Assembly: GCA_964558395.1 (NCBI GenBank)
Contig: CAZLDS010000012.1
Location: 1-64,000, forward strand
Direction of reading: 5' to 3'
From: CSP1-5 sp964558395
Lineage (GTDB): Bacteria; Methylomirabilota; Methylomirabilia; Methylomirabilales; CSP1-5
DNA length: 64,000 nucleotides
In this document: positions 27,271 to 34,839 of the stretch, piece after piece
Position numbering within the stretch: the first letter of the stretch is position 1
How the letters are laid out: every line of letters starts with the position of its first letter
The notes under the pieces: model-generated
Told to the model about the DNA's origin: nothing
What the model saw: only the letters and a program-made list of their open reading frames with translations
The model's database searches: none
Position numbers and translations under genes: made by a program

Positions 27271-27330
27271 TTTCCACACGGCCGGCGGTCCTTGTCCCCC
27301 AAGGGCAAGGGGTTGACCTGAGGAGATGGG

Positions 27331-27662
27331 GTGAAGTTAGCCAGCATCGATGCAGTACGAGAGTATAAGGTCAACGGACCCAACACCGTGCCCATAGGGG
27401 GAGGCGGCCATCTGAACTGCCTCGCCTATTTCTTCAAGGCCGGCCAACGCCTTGGGCCTGCGCGCCATGTGACCGATACTCTGTTTTATATTGTTCGAGG
27501 CCGGGCCCGGATCCGTATTGCCAATCAGGAAGAGGATGGTCGACCGGGGGACCTCTTCTTGGCGGGGGCCAGCAGGAAGTCTGGATCGAAAACTCCGGAA
27601 GGGACGAAATGATCCTCTTGGCGGTCTTGGCTACGCCCCGTCCGGGCCGCCAGGATCCCTGA
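27331..27662 (+). pseudogene. cupin-domain protein broken by a one-base shift
   Basis: A small cupin of about 110 residues. The intact first part reads HLNCLAYFFKAGQRLGPARH and VRGRARIRIANQEEDGRPGD, a typical cupin barrel. The open frame then ends early at 27612 with out-of-frame sequence (SRKSGSKTPEGTK). Adding one G to the run of five at 27564-27568 restores LAGGQQEVWIENSG and MILLAVLATPRPG, stopping at 27660-27662, a normal cupin C-terminus. Start GTG 27331 has GAGGAG upstream. It follows ccr by 60 bases and may share its transcript. Whether the lost base is real or a sequencing error cannot be told here. The ligand is unknown. Confidence 0.8.
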
Positions 27663-27747
27663 TCGTTCCTGCTTGCCTTGGAAGGGGGCATGCCATAGAA
27701 TTGGCAGACCTTTGGGGGTCTTGTCAGCGGGGGGACACTGGGCAAGC

Positions 27748-28719
27748 GTGAAAGCCTTGGTCACGGGGGCGACCGGGTTCATCGGCAGCCACCTGGTGGA
27801 CTGTCTCCTGTATCGGGGAGATGAAGTCAGCTGTCTCACCCGGAACCCAAGCCACCTCCGCTGGCTGAACGGGGCGAGAGTCAACGTCATCAGAGGAGAT
27901 TGTGCGGACCCCGATCTCGGACGCCACATCGGTGACGATTTTGACTGGGTCTTTCACCTGGCCGGTCTCACGAAGACCCTGCATCGGAGTGAGTTTTACA
28001 GGATCAACAGGGATGGAACGGCCAACTTGGCGACCCTCTTGGCCCAGATGAGGCGACCACCCCGGCTGATCTATCTGAGCAGTCTGGCGGCCGCCGGTCC
28101 CAGCAGGAACGGACATCCGCTACGGGAACCTGAAACCCCTCAGCCCGTAAGCGACTACGGACGGAGCAAGCTGGAAGGGGAAAAAGCCCTGACGGGCCTC
28201 GGGGGAAGTATCCCCTGGCTCATTGTCCGGGCCCCGGTAATCTATGGTCCTCGGGACCGGGGCCTTTTGCCTTTCTTCAGGCTGGCCAAACGGGGCCTAG
28301 CGCTCCGTTTTAGCGGGATACGCGACCTTAGTCTCTGCTACGTCGACGACTTGGTACGAGGGCTGCAACTAGCGGCTGAACGAGGGAGGCCCGGGGAGAT
28401 TTACTATGTTGCAGAGGAGGCTCCCCGGTCCTGGAAAGAGATCTTGGACGTCATTGCTGAGGCATTGGGGGTACGTCCACTGACCATCCCACTCCCCAGT
28501 GCCCTGCTCTGCGTCGTCGCCACAGTCTCGGAGGGGATCGCTCGCGTGGCGGGAACGCTACCTCTCCTCAGCCGAGACAAGACCCGCGAGATGCGCGAGC
28601 CTCACTGGGTCTGCGACCCGGCAAAGGCCGAACAAGACTTAGGTTTTGCCACCACCGTGCCCTTGCGCACCGGAGCGCAACGGGCGGTGGACTGGTATAA
28701 GACCTACGGTTGGTTGTAA
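27748..28719 (+). CDS. NAD-dependent epimerase/dehydratase family protein; candidate ceramide reductase (CerR-like)
   Basis: A 323-residue extended short-chain dehydrogenase with GATGFIGSHL at the N-terminus, VFHLAGLTK, the catalytic YGRSKLEGEK, IVRAPVIYGPRDRG and a C-terminal helix ending GAQRAVDWYKTYGWL. Start GTG 27748 is chosen because it places the nucleotide motif at residue 6. It lies 10 bases upstream of a serine palmitoyltransferase-type gene and is followed by a GNAT gene. The same trio (reductase, Spt, GNAT ceramide synthase) makes ceramide in Caulobacter, where CerR is an SDR of this kind. The substrate here is inferred from that context; an ordinary sugar or sterol epimerase remains possible. 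Confidence 0.7.
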   Translation: MKALVTGATGFIGSHLVDCLLYRGDEVSCLTRNPSHLRWLNGARVNVIRGDCADPDLGRHIGDDFDWVFHLAGLTKTLHRSEFYRINRDGTANLATLLAQMRRPPRLIYLSSLAAAGPSRNGHPLREPETPQPVSDYGRSKLEGEKALTGLGGSIPWLIVRAPVIYGPRDRGLLPFFRLAKRGLALRFSGIRDLSLCYVDDLVRGLQLAAERGRPGEIYYVAEEAPRSWKEILDVIAEALGVRPLTIPLPSALLCVVATVSEGIARVAGTLPLLSRDKTREMREPHWVCDPAKAEQDLGFATTVPLRTGAQRAVDWYKTYGWL

Positions 28720-28729
28720 AGGAGGGGCG

Positions 28730-29908
28730 ATGGACGTTTTCGATAAGTGTTCCCGGTACACGGATGCCAAGGAGGTCATGGCGGCTGGTATTTATCCATA
28801 TTTCAAAGTGATCCAGTCGGCCCAAGACCCCGAGGTCATCGTGGACGGGCGACGTATGATCATGGTGGGATCCAATAGCTACCTCGGACTCACCTCCCAT
28901 CCCCGAATCAAGGAGGCGGCGATCCGCGCCGTGGAACAATACGGCACTGGGTGCGCCGGGTCGCGGTTTCTGAACGGAACCTTGGACCTCCACGACGAGG
29001 TGGAAGCCCGCCTGGCGAAGTTTAAGAAGAAAGAGGCCGCCCTGCTCTTTGCCGCCGGGTATCAGACCAACCTGGGCGTCATTTCTGCGCTGGTGGGCAA
29101 GGACGATGTGGCTATTATTGACCGCTGGAACCACGCCAGCATCATCGACGGGTGTCGTCTCGCCTTCGGTCAGACGCTCAAATATCGGCATAACGACATG
29201 GAGGACCTCGAGCGGATTCTGGCCTCCCAGCCCGAGAAGGGAAAGCTGATCATCGTGGATGGGGTCTTCAGCATGGAGGGAGATATCGTCAAGCTCCCCG
29301 AGATTGTCCGCCTCGCCCGGAAATATGGGGCGCGAATCATGGTGGATGACGCCCATGCCACCGGCGTTCTCGGTAAGACCGGAGGAGGAACGGCGGAACA
29401 CTTCGACCTTGAGGATGAAGTGGACATCATCATGGGGACGTGCAGCAAGGCCCTGGCCGCGGTCGGGGGCTTCATCGCCTCGAGCCGTGATGCGATCCAC
29501 TACCTGAAACATACCGCCCGATCCATGATGTTTAGTGCGTCTCTCCCCCCACCTTGTGTGGCGACAATCGGGGCTGCCGTGGAAGTCATCGAGCAAGAGC
29601 CGGAGCGGCGGATGCAACTGTGGAAGAACGCCCAGCGCATCCGGGATGGTTTTCAGGAAATGGGATACGACACGGGGCTCAGCGAAACGCCCGTCATTCC
29701 CGTAGTGGTTGGCGGAGAGCTGCAGGCGTTCCAAATGGGACAGGCACTGTATGAACTGGGGGTCTTCGCGAACGTGAGCGTGCGGTCCGCCGTCCCAGAG
29801 GGACGTGCCTTGATCCGGACGAGCTATATGGCCACCCACACCGACGCCCACATCGAGGAGGTTCTGAAGGCGTTTCAAATTGCCGGGAGGAAACTCGGGG
29901 TGATCTGA
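28730..29908 (+). CDS. spt: alpha-oxoamine synthase; candidate serine palmitoyltransferase
   Basis: A 392-residue PLP enzyme of the alpha-oxoamine synthase group (serine palmitoyltransferase, 2-amino-3-ketobutyrate ligase, KAPA synthase). Seen: MVGSNSYLGLTSHP, GTGCAGSRFLNGTLDLH, DRWNHASIIDG, MVDDAHATGVLG and the PLP lysine K240 in MGTCSKALAAVGGF. The opening FDKCSRYTDAKEVMAAGIYPYF resembles bacterial Spt more than BioF or Kbl. Start ATG 28730 has a strong AGGAGGGG. The flanking reductase and GNAT genes, 10 and 2 bases away, support sphingoid-base synthesis from serine and an acyl thioester. No acyl-carrier protein is visible nearby. Family is certain; Spt activity is likely but not proved. 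Confidence 0.8.
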   Translation: MDVFDKCSRYTDAKEVMAAGIYPYFKVIQSAQDPEVIVDGRRMIMVGSNSYLGLTSHPRIKEAAIRAVEQYGTGCAGSRFLNGTLDLHDEVEARLAKFKKKEAALLFAAGYQTNLGVISALVGKDDVAIIDRWNHASIIDGCRLAFGQTLKYRHNDMEDLERILASQPEKGKLIIVDGVFSMEGDIVKLPEIVRLARKYGARIMVDDAHATGVLGKTGGGTAEHFDLEDEVDIIMGTCSKALAAVGGFIASSRDAIHYLKHTARSMMFSASLPPPCVATIGAAVEVIEQEPERRMQLWKNAQRIRDGFQEMGYDTGLSETPVIPVVVGGELQAFQMGQALYELGVFANVSVRSAVPEGRALIRTSYMATHTDAHIEEVLKAFQIAGRKLGVI

Positions 29909-29910
29909 GC

Positions 29911-31014
29911 GTGGAGGTCTTCCCTGTCACCACCGATCGCGATCTCCACACCTTCCTCCGCCTCCCGTGGCGCATCTATCAGGGTGATTCTCATTGGGTT
30001 CCCCCCCTCCTCTTTGAGCAGCGCCAACTCCTGACCCGTCAACATCCCTTCTTCGACAAGGCTGAGATCCGCCTGTTTCTGGCCAGGGACGGCGGAGACA
30101 TCGTTGGTCGGATGGCCGCAATTCTGGATGGACACTTCCTCGAAACCCATCAAGAGCCGGTTGGCTTCTTTGGCTTCTTCGAATGCCTGGATGACGCTTC
30201 GATCGCCGAGGGGCTCTTCGGGGCGGTTCGAAACTTTCTCAGGGAAAAAGGAATGCGGGCCATGCGCGGGCCGGTCAATCCCTCGATGCATGCCCCCTGC
30301 GGGCTTTTGATTGAGGGCTTCGATTCTTCCCCTGTCTTCCTGATGTCCTATAACCCGCCCACGTACCAGCGTCTCCTGGAAGGCGCCGGGTGTGGGAAAG
30401 CGAGAGACCTCTTGGCCTACAGGCTCCGGATCTGGGACGAACCACACCCAAAGATCCTCCGGTCTGCCGAGGGGGCTCGACGCCGAGGCATTCAGGTCCG
30501 GCCAATCAATCTCAAGGAACTGGCGAGGGAAGTCCAAAGTATCCGTGAACTGTACAATACCGCCTGGGAGAGAAACTGGGGGTTCACCCCGATGACCGAA
30601 GCAGAAGCCCGGTGGATGGCCAAACATCTCAAGCCGCTGATCGTCCCCTCCCTGACGTTGATTGCCGAGGCGGAGGGATACCCCGTCGGGTTTCTCATGC
30701 TTCTGCCCGATTACAACCAGGCCCTGCGACATCTCAACGGTCGCCTGGGACCGCTAGGCCTGCTCAAGTTCCTCTGGTACCGACGCCGGATTCGGGATGT
30801 TCGCCTTCTCCTCTTGGGCATGCGCCCAGAGTACCGCGGCAAAGGCGTAGACTCGCTCCTCCACCTTACTGCGTGGCACGCCTTGAGAAAAGGCGACTTC
30901 ATCCATGCAGAACTTTCTTGGATCCTGGAAGATAACAGGATCGTCCGGCGGATGGCGGAGCAACTCAGAGGAACCGTGTACAAACGGTACCGGATCTACG
31001 AACTGCCCATCTGA
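29911..31014 (+). CDS. GNAT-fold acyltransferase; candidate bacterial ceramide synthase (bCerS-like)
   Basis: A 367-residue protein of the long GNAT type. The C-terminal GNAT core shows LIAEAEGYPVGFLMLLPDYN, the acyl-CoA/ACP binding stretch LLLGMRPEYRGKGVDSLL and AELSWILEDNRIVRRMAE, ending GTVYKRYRIYELP. The N-terminal half (LPWRIYQGDSHWVPPL, MRGPVNPSMHAPCGLLIEGF) matches the uncharacterised family that includes the Caulobacter ceramide synthase. It starts with GTG two bases after spt. Its probable job is N-acylation of the sphingoid base; this rests on family and neighbours. Confidence 0.72.
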   Translation: MEVFPVTTDRDLHTFLRLPWRIYQGDSHWVPPLLFEQRQLLTRQHPFFDKAEIRLFLARDGGDIVGRMAAILDGHFLETHQEPVGFFGFFECLDDASIAEGLFGAVRNFLREKGMRAMRGPVNPSMHAPCGLLIEGFDSSPVFLMSYNPPTYQRLLEGAGCGKARDLLAYRLRIWDEPHPKILRSAEGARRRGIQVRPINLKELAREVQSIRELYNTAWERNWGFTPMTEAEARWMAKHLKPLIVPSLTLIAEAEGYPVGFLMLLPDYNQALRHLNGRLGPLGLLKFLWYRRRIRDVRLLLLGMRPEYRGKGVDSLLHLTAWHALRKGDFIHAELSWILEDNRIVRRMAEQLRGTVYKRYRIYELPI

Positions 31015-31055
31015 TCGGATGACGAGATCCGTGAGCCGACGAGAGTGATAGCCGT

Positions 31056-31952
31056 CTAGCCCGGCACGGTCGTCGCCTGTCGGTCATCGCCAGACCGCAG
31101 CCAGAGAGACGTCACTATGTGCTCCACAGCCACGCAAAGGACGGCCAGTAGGACCCCCGCCACGACATCCACCACATAGTGATAGCGGAGGTACACGGTG
31201 GAGAAGATCAGGCCCAGTATCACAGGGAGGAACACCCAGAAGAGGGGACGACTAAACTTCCACGCGTAAAAGAGGATCACGACGACCACGGCGGTGTGAG
31301 CGCTCGGAAAGGCATCCTGTTTAAATCGCTCCAGGTAATTGAGCGTGTCCCGGATGGCGTCCGCCGCGAAGACACCGTGAAGTTCGACTGTTTGGAGATG
31401 GGCTAATGTGAACCGGGGCCCAACCGCAGGAACGAGAAAATAGCCAACATAGGAAAGGAAAAAGCCGAGGACGATGGCGAACATCGTCCGGTCAAGCTCC
31501 ACCGCCCTTTCCCTCCAATAGAGGACAAGCACCAGGATAACGGGAAAGAAGTAATACGACGCGTAAGCCCAGGTAAGAAGTTCCGTGAGCACGGGGTGGG
31601 CGAACTGCTCAAGCCAGACGGTGGGATGAACCCCCAGGAGGACCCGATCCAATCGGATGAGGAGGGCATCCTGATGGATTGGGCTCGTCAACGGCAACAG
31701 CTGGGAAAAGCTGTCAAAGACGACCGGAATAAAGAAGACAGGGTAGAGCGCGTGTAGTGTCTTTCCGATGCGGGTCCGCCCATTGAGCCAGCACACTAGG
31801 GTGAGCACGAGGATCAGGGCTCCGTATTTCAAGACCATGCCCGGTCCGTGGGGGTTCATACCCACCACCAGGGCGGTCATCATCAAAACAAGGAGCGCGA
31901 GATACGTGATGAGATCGACCGGCTTCAGTCCCAAATGACTCATCATGCCCAC
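31056..31952 (-). CDS. PAP2-superfamily membrane phosphatase/phosphotransferase (inositolphosphoceramide synthase-like)
   Basis: A 298-residue integral membrane protein with about six to eight hydrophobic helices. The PAP2 motifs are present: KQDAFPSAHTAVVVV (PSxH motif) and STVYLRYHYVVDVVAG (motif with His and Asp), plus VPAVGPRFTL, which is common in the inositolphosphoceramide synthase/AUR1-like subgroup. Such enzymes either remove a phosphate from lipid phosphates or transfer a phospho-head group to ceramide. It converges on the spt cluster, ending 42 bases after the GNAT gene. A role in head-group attachment is an attractive inference; a general lipid phosphatase is the alternative. Confidence 0.75.
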   Translation of the reverse strand: MGMMSHLGLKPVDLITYLALLVLMMTALVVGMNPHGPGMVLKYGALILVLTLVCWLNGRTRIGKTLHALYPVFFIPVVFDSFSQLLPLTSPIHQDALLIRLDRVLLGVHPTVWLEQFAHPVLTELLTWAYASYYFFPVILVLVLYWRERAVELDRTMFAIVLGFFLSYVGYFLVPAVGPRFTLAHLQTVELHGVFAADAIRDTLNYLERFKQDAFPSAHTAVVVVILFYAWKFSRPLFWVFLPVILGLIFSTVYLRYHYVVDVVAGVLLAVLCVAVEHIVTSLWLRSGDDRQATTVPG

Positions 31953-32234
31953 ACCTTTCCATGAATGCTAAACCCAAGAAGTATAGTCGATCGGGTGTTT
32001 TTTTCAAGGGCAAAAACAGGCAAAGCCCGCGACCAGGGCCCCCTCCCCCCAAAGCCCCATCCCGCAAGGACTTGTGCGCGGCGGGCCCCCCGAATGGGAC
32101 GCGAGACGGGCAGGGAGAAACGGGATGCCTGGCTCGGGCTTGAGGACTCGAAGGAAACAGTTGAGGTCCGGGGGTAAACGTGCTATGTGAATGAGGAGGC
32201 AGCTTGCAGGAGCGCGACCAACACGGAGGGTGCC

Positions 32235-32786
32235 ATGGCTAAGCCCGATGAAATCGAAGAGGAGTATGGAGACGAATATCTGACCGTGAGTAAGGAGCGG
32301 ACCGAGCCGCGAATTACGGTCGATGAAGGGATCTTCCAACGGCCGATAAAAGACCTACACTATCATCCCCCCCTGTGCATGCAGCGAGGAAAGACGTTGT
32401 CCGAGGCAGTCGAACTCATGCAGCGCAACAGCGTGGGCGCAGTGATGATTCAGGATGGCGACGCGCTGGTGGGCATCTTCTCGGAGCGAGACATCCTGCG
32501 AAAGGTCTTGGGGAGCAACGTGGATCTGCGTCACGCAACGGTCCAGCAGTATATGACCCCCAATCCGGAGGTGACCACCCCTGACGACACCATCGGCCGC
32601 GCCATTTATCTCATGCACGGGGGAGGCTTCCGGCATCTCCCCCTTGTGGATGGGCAGCATCGACCGGTAGGGATTGTCTCAGTCAAGGACATCCTGGAGT
32701 ACATCTATGGCTTTTTCGCCCACGCCCTGTTGACCCGGCCCCCCAAGCCTCGCCGAGAATACACCCCCCGCGTCGAAGGCGGCTAG
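32235..32786 (+). CDS. CBS-domain pair protein
   Basis: A 183-residue soluble protein with two CBS domains: the first at about 45-105 (LSEAVELMQRNSVGAVMIQD, VGIFSERDILRKVL), the second at about 110-165 (VQQYMTPNPEVTTPDDTIG, HLPLVDGQHRPVGIVSVKDI). CBS pairs bind adenine nucleotides and regulate partner proteins. There is an acidic N-terminal extension and a proline/arginine-rich tail (RPPKPRREYTPR). Start ATG 32235 has GGAGG five bases before it; the upstream in-frame codons lack support. It is divergent from the PAP2 gene and convergent with the methyltransferase gene, so it forms its own transcription unit. Its partner is unknown. Confidence 0.85.
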   Translation: MAKPDEIEEEYGDEYLTVSKERTEPRITVDEGIFQRPIKDLHYHPPLCMQRGKTLSEAVELMQRNSVGAVMIQDGDALVGIFSERDILRKVLGSNVDLRHATVQQYMTPNPEVTTPDDTIGRAIYLMHGGGFRHLPLVDGQHRPVGIVSVKDILEYIYGFFAHALLTRPPKPRREYTPRVEGG

Positions 32787-32796
32787 TCCCGACAAC

Positions 32797-32862
32797 TGCA
32801 GACCGTTGACCGACGACCGATGACCGTAAAGGCCAAACGGCTTTCGGTGGTCGGTCATCGTT
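32797..32862. terminator. imperfect hairpin between convergent genes
   Basis: Between the CBS gene and the methyltransferase gene the sequence folds back on itself: CGATGACCG on the left pairs in part with CGGTCATCG on the right, with a short GGCC/GGC inner stem around AAAC. The left arm also contains near-repeats of GACCGAYGACC. It is placed where a two-way terminator would be, but the T tract is weak. Confidence 0.4.
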
Positions 32863-33502
32863 TGCGCATGAGGACGTGCCAGAAGGCGTGGAGGTGTTGA
32901 CGCTCTTCCTCGATGTTGACGATCTCGAAAGTCTTCCCAAAGACCCGGGCGAAATCGGCCTTACGAAAGAAGTGGTCGTAGTGGTTTCGGTGGACAACCC
33001 AGTTGCGCGTGCGGCGCTCACCCGGGTAGTGCTTAAAGCGAGTGCTGAAGGCGGTCAGGTGAAAGTAGCCACGCGGTTTGAGGAGTGCCCCGAGACCATT
33101 GAGATAAGGGGGCCAGTCGGCCTTCTTCACATGGTGGAAACACCCAGAATCCACCACGGCATCGAAACGCTCGCCCCGAAAGGGAAGGTGGAAGGCATCC
33201 GCGAGCACAAAGGTCAGCGGCAAGCGGACCGGATCCGCATCCCGGTGCGCGCAGGCCTTTTTTAAGGCGAGGTCCTCGTAGTCGACGCCCACCGCCCAGT
33301 GCCCCTCTTTTCCAAAGCAGATCATATGGCGTCCCTCACCACACCCCACGTCAAGGACCCGCGCCCGGCCTCGTTCGCGTCTCAGTCGCTTCGCGAGACG
33401 CACGACCGCGGGCGTGGGCTTGAATCGCGGCCACGGGGTTTCCCCCGCCTCGTACGCCCGCCGAAAGAAGACCTTTTGCTGTTCGTAGATCGACATCGAC
33501 AT
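32855..33502 (-). CDS. class I SAM-dependent methyltransferase
   Basis: A 215-residue Rossmann-fold methyltransferase. The SAM-binding motif I is VLDVGCGEGRHMICFG, followed by VGVDYEDLAL (motif II acidic residue), FVLADAFHLPFRGERFDAVV and LLKPRGYFHLTAFSTRF. The substrate is not evident; the composition is close to small-molecule or thiopurine-type methyltransferases. ATG 33502 begins one base after the stop of the radical SAM gene, so the two are probably translated together and may modify the same compound. The upstream part of the open frame overlaps the radical SAM gene and is not used. Confidence 0.82.
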   Translation of the reverse strand: MSMSIYEQQKVFFRRAYEAGETPWPRFKPTPAVVRLAKRLRRERGRARVLDVGCGEGRHMICFGKEGHWAVGVDYEDLALKKACAHRDADPVRLPLTFVLADAFHLPFRGERFDAVVDSGCFHHVKKADWPPYLNGLGALLKPRGYFHLTAFSTRFKHYPGERRTRNWVVHRNHYDHFFRKADFARVFGKTFEIVNIEEERQHLHAFWHVLMRKR

Positions 33503-33503
33503 C

Positions 33504-34802
33504 TTAGAACGTGAGTGCCGTCGAGAGGGCACGACCGAAGTGCTCCTTCGGCCGATTAAAATATCCAATCTCAACCTGCGGCGCTTCACGTCGGACCGTG
33601 CGCAAGAGCTCCCGCATACCGATGGCCCGGCCACGGGGAGGCGGCAGGCTTGCGAGGTACGGGCGGGGGTCGATGTTGAGGTTTTTCATCTGGATCAGAT
33701 CGAGTCCCGTCTCTCCGATCAGACGGAGCAATCCCTCGACCTCTTCCTCCCGATCTGAGACACCCGGAAAAACGAGCAAATTGATGCCGGTGTAGCAGCC
33801 GCAGCTCTTGGCTACCCGAACCGACTGGACCACGTCGGTAAAGGTGTATCCCCTGGGCCGATAGTACGCCGCATAACCATCGGATTGGGTCGAATTGAGG
33901 CTCACCCGGATGCTGTCCAGCCCCACGCGGCACAGGCGTTCGACGGCTCTCGGGAGAGACCCGTTGGTGTTCAGGTGAATTGTACCCCGGTCGGTCTGCG
34001 CCCTCAGACGCTCAATGCTTGCATGGATCAGGGCTTCGTGCAAGAGCGGCTCTCCCTCGCACCCCTGGCCAAAGCTCACGATGGCCTCCTCCGCCTCGGC
34101 GAGGTGCAGCAGCGCCACCGCACACAGTTCCTCCAGGGTTGGCGCCCCGGTGACCCGTTCGTGAGAGGCCGGGACGAGCCCCTCGGTTTGCAGGGAAATA
34201 CAACCCACACAGTCCGCGTTACAGGCGAAGGCCACGGGCAGCGGCGCCTCCCACCGCCGATAGAATCCGTTCTTGGCACAGAGGCAGTGGTACTCGGTGG
34301 CGCAGCGCCTCAGCTGATGCAGGAGGCGATTGTTCGGCTGCTCGGCCAGGCGCTTTTGGATAAGCGGCAGAAGTGTCCGGTCGTCGTACCGCTGTGGCTC
34401 CTGGTGGTCCGTGACATCGACCCGGATCCCCGCAGCAACAAACTGTCCGTCCCGCCATCCCACGGCCGTATAGGCCCACAACGGCAGGTAGGGTGTCATG
34501 GAAGGATCGGGATAGGCGGCGGCCGGCAGGTGGGTCCGCATGTACCCGGCGGGCAGGAAGGCCGCAACCGCCACCGCCCGGCGCCGGCTGACCGCCTTGA
34601 CCGTTTTGAAGGCGCCGTTATAGCCGACCGGATGGGCCCCGGGCATCGTGAAAAGCCGGGTCCCCTCAGGGATGGGGATCAACTCTTCATCGGGGACTCG
34701 GACCCAGCTGCTCCCCGACGCCCCAACCATCTCGAGGGTCGGGTGGTCATAGATCTGTTCATGCCGATCCGCAAACACGAGAAAGGCCACTCTGCCCCCC
34801 AT
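33504..34802 (-). CDS. radical SAM protein with unusual N-terminal domain
   Basis: A 432-residue protein. The radical SAM cluster motif is CX3CX2C at C194, C198 and C201 (CNADCVGC), preceded by a further CxC pair near residue 175 (YHCLCAKNGFYRRW). Downstream are EAIVSFGQGCEGEPLL, IHLNTNGSLPRAVERL and VRVSLNS-like strand sequences of the TIM barrel. The first 170 residues match no domain I recognise. It pairs with the methyltransferase gene one base downstream. The reaction is unknown. Similar radical SAM proteins with a long N-terminus occur in several uncultivated phyla, but I cannot name a characterised one. Confidence 0.8.
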   Translation of the reverse strand: MGGRVAFLVFADRHEQIYDHPTLEMVGASGSSWVRVPDEELIPIPEGTRLFTMPGAHPVGYNGAFKTVKAVSRRRAVAVAAFLPAGYMRTHLPAAAYPDPSMTPYLPLWAYTAVGWRDGQFVAAGIRVDVTDHQEPQRYDDRTLLPLIQKRLAEQPNNRLLHQLRRCATEYHCLCAKNGFYRRWEAPLPVAFACNADCVGCISLQTEGLVPASHERVTGAPTLEELCAVALLHLAEAEEAIVSFGQGCEGEPLLHEALIHASIERLRAQTDRGTIHLNTNGSLPRAVERLCRVGLDSIRVSLNSTQSDGYAAYYRPRGYTFTDVVQSVRVAKSCGCYTGINLLVFPGVSDREEEVEGLLRLIGETGLDLIQMKNLNIDPRPYLASLPPPRGRAIGMRELLRTVRREAPQVEIGYFNRPKEHFGRALSTALTF

Positions 34803-34839
34803 CCCTGCGCGCCGAACGAAGCGCCGTTTCAGCCAGAGC

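Noticed and set aside
27290..27315. Terminator after ccr (CCTTG and CAAGG arms)
   Set aside because: The stem has a bulge, there is no T tract, and the cupin ribosome site lies directly after it.
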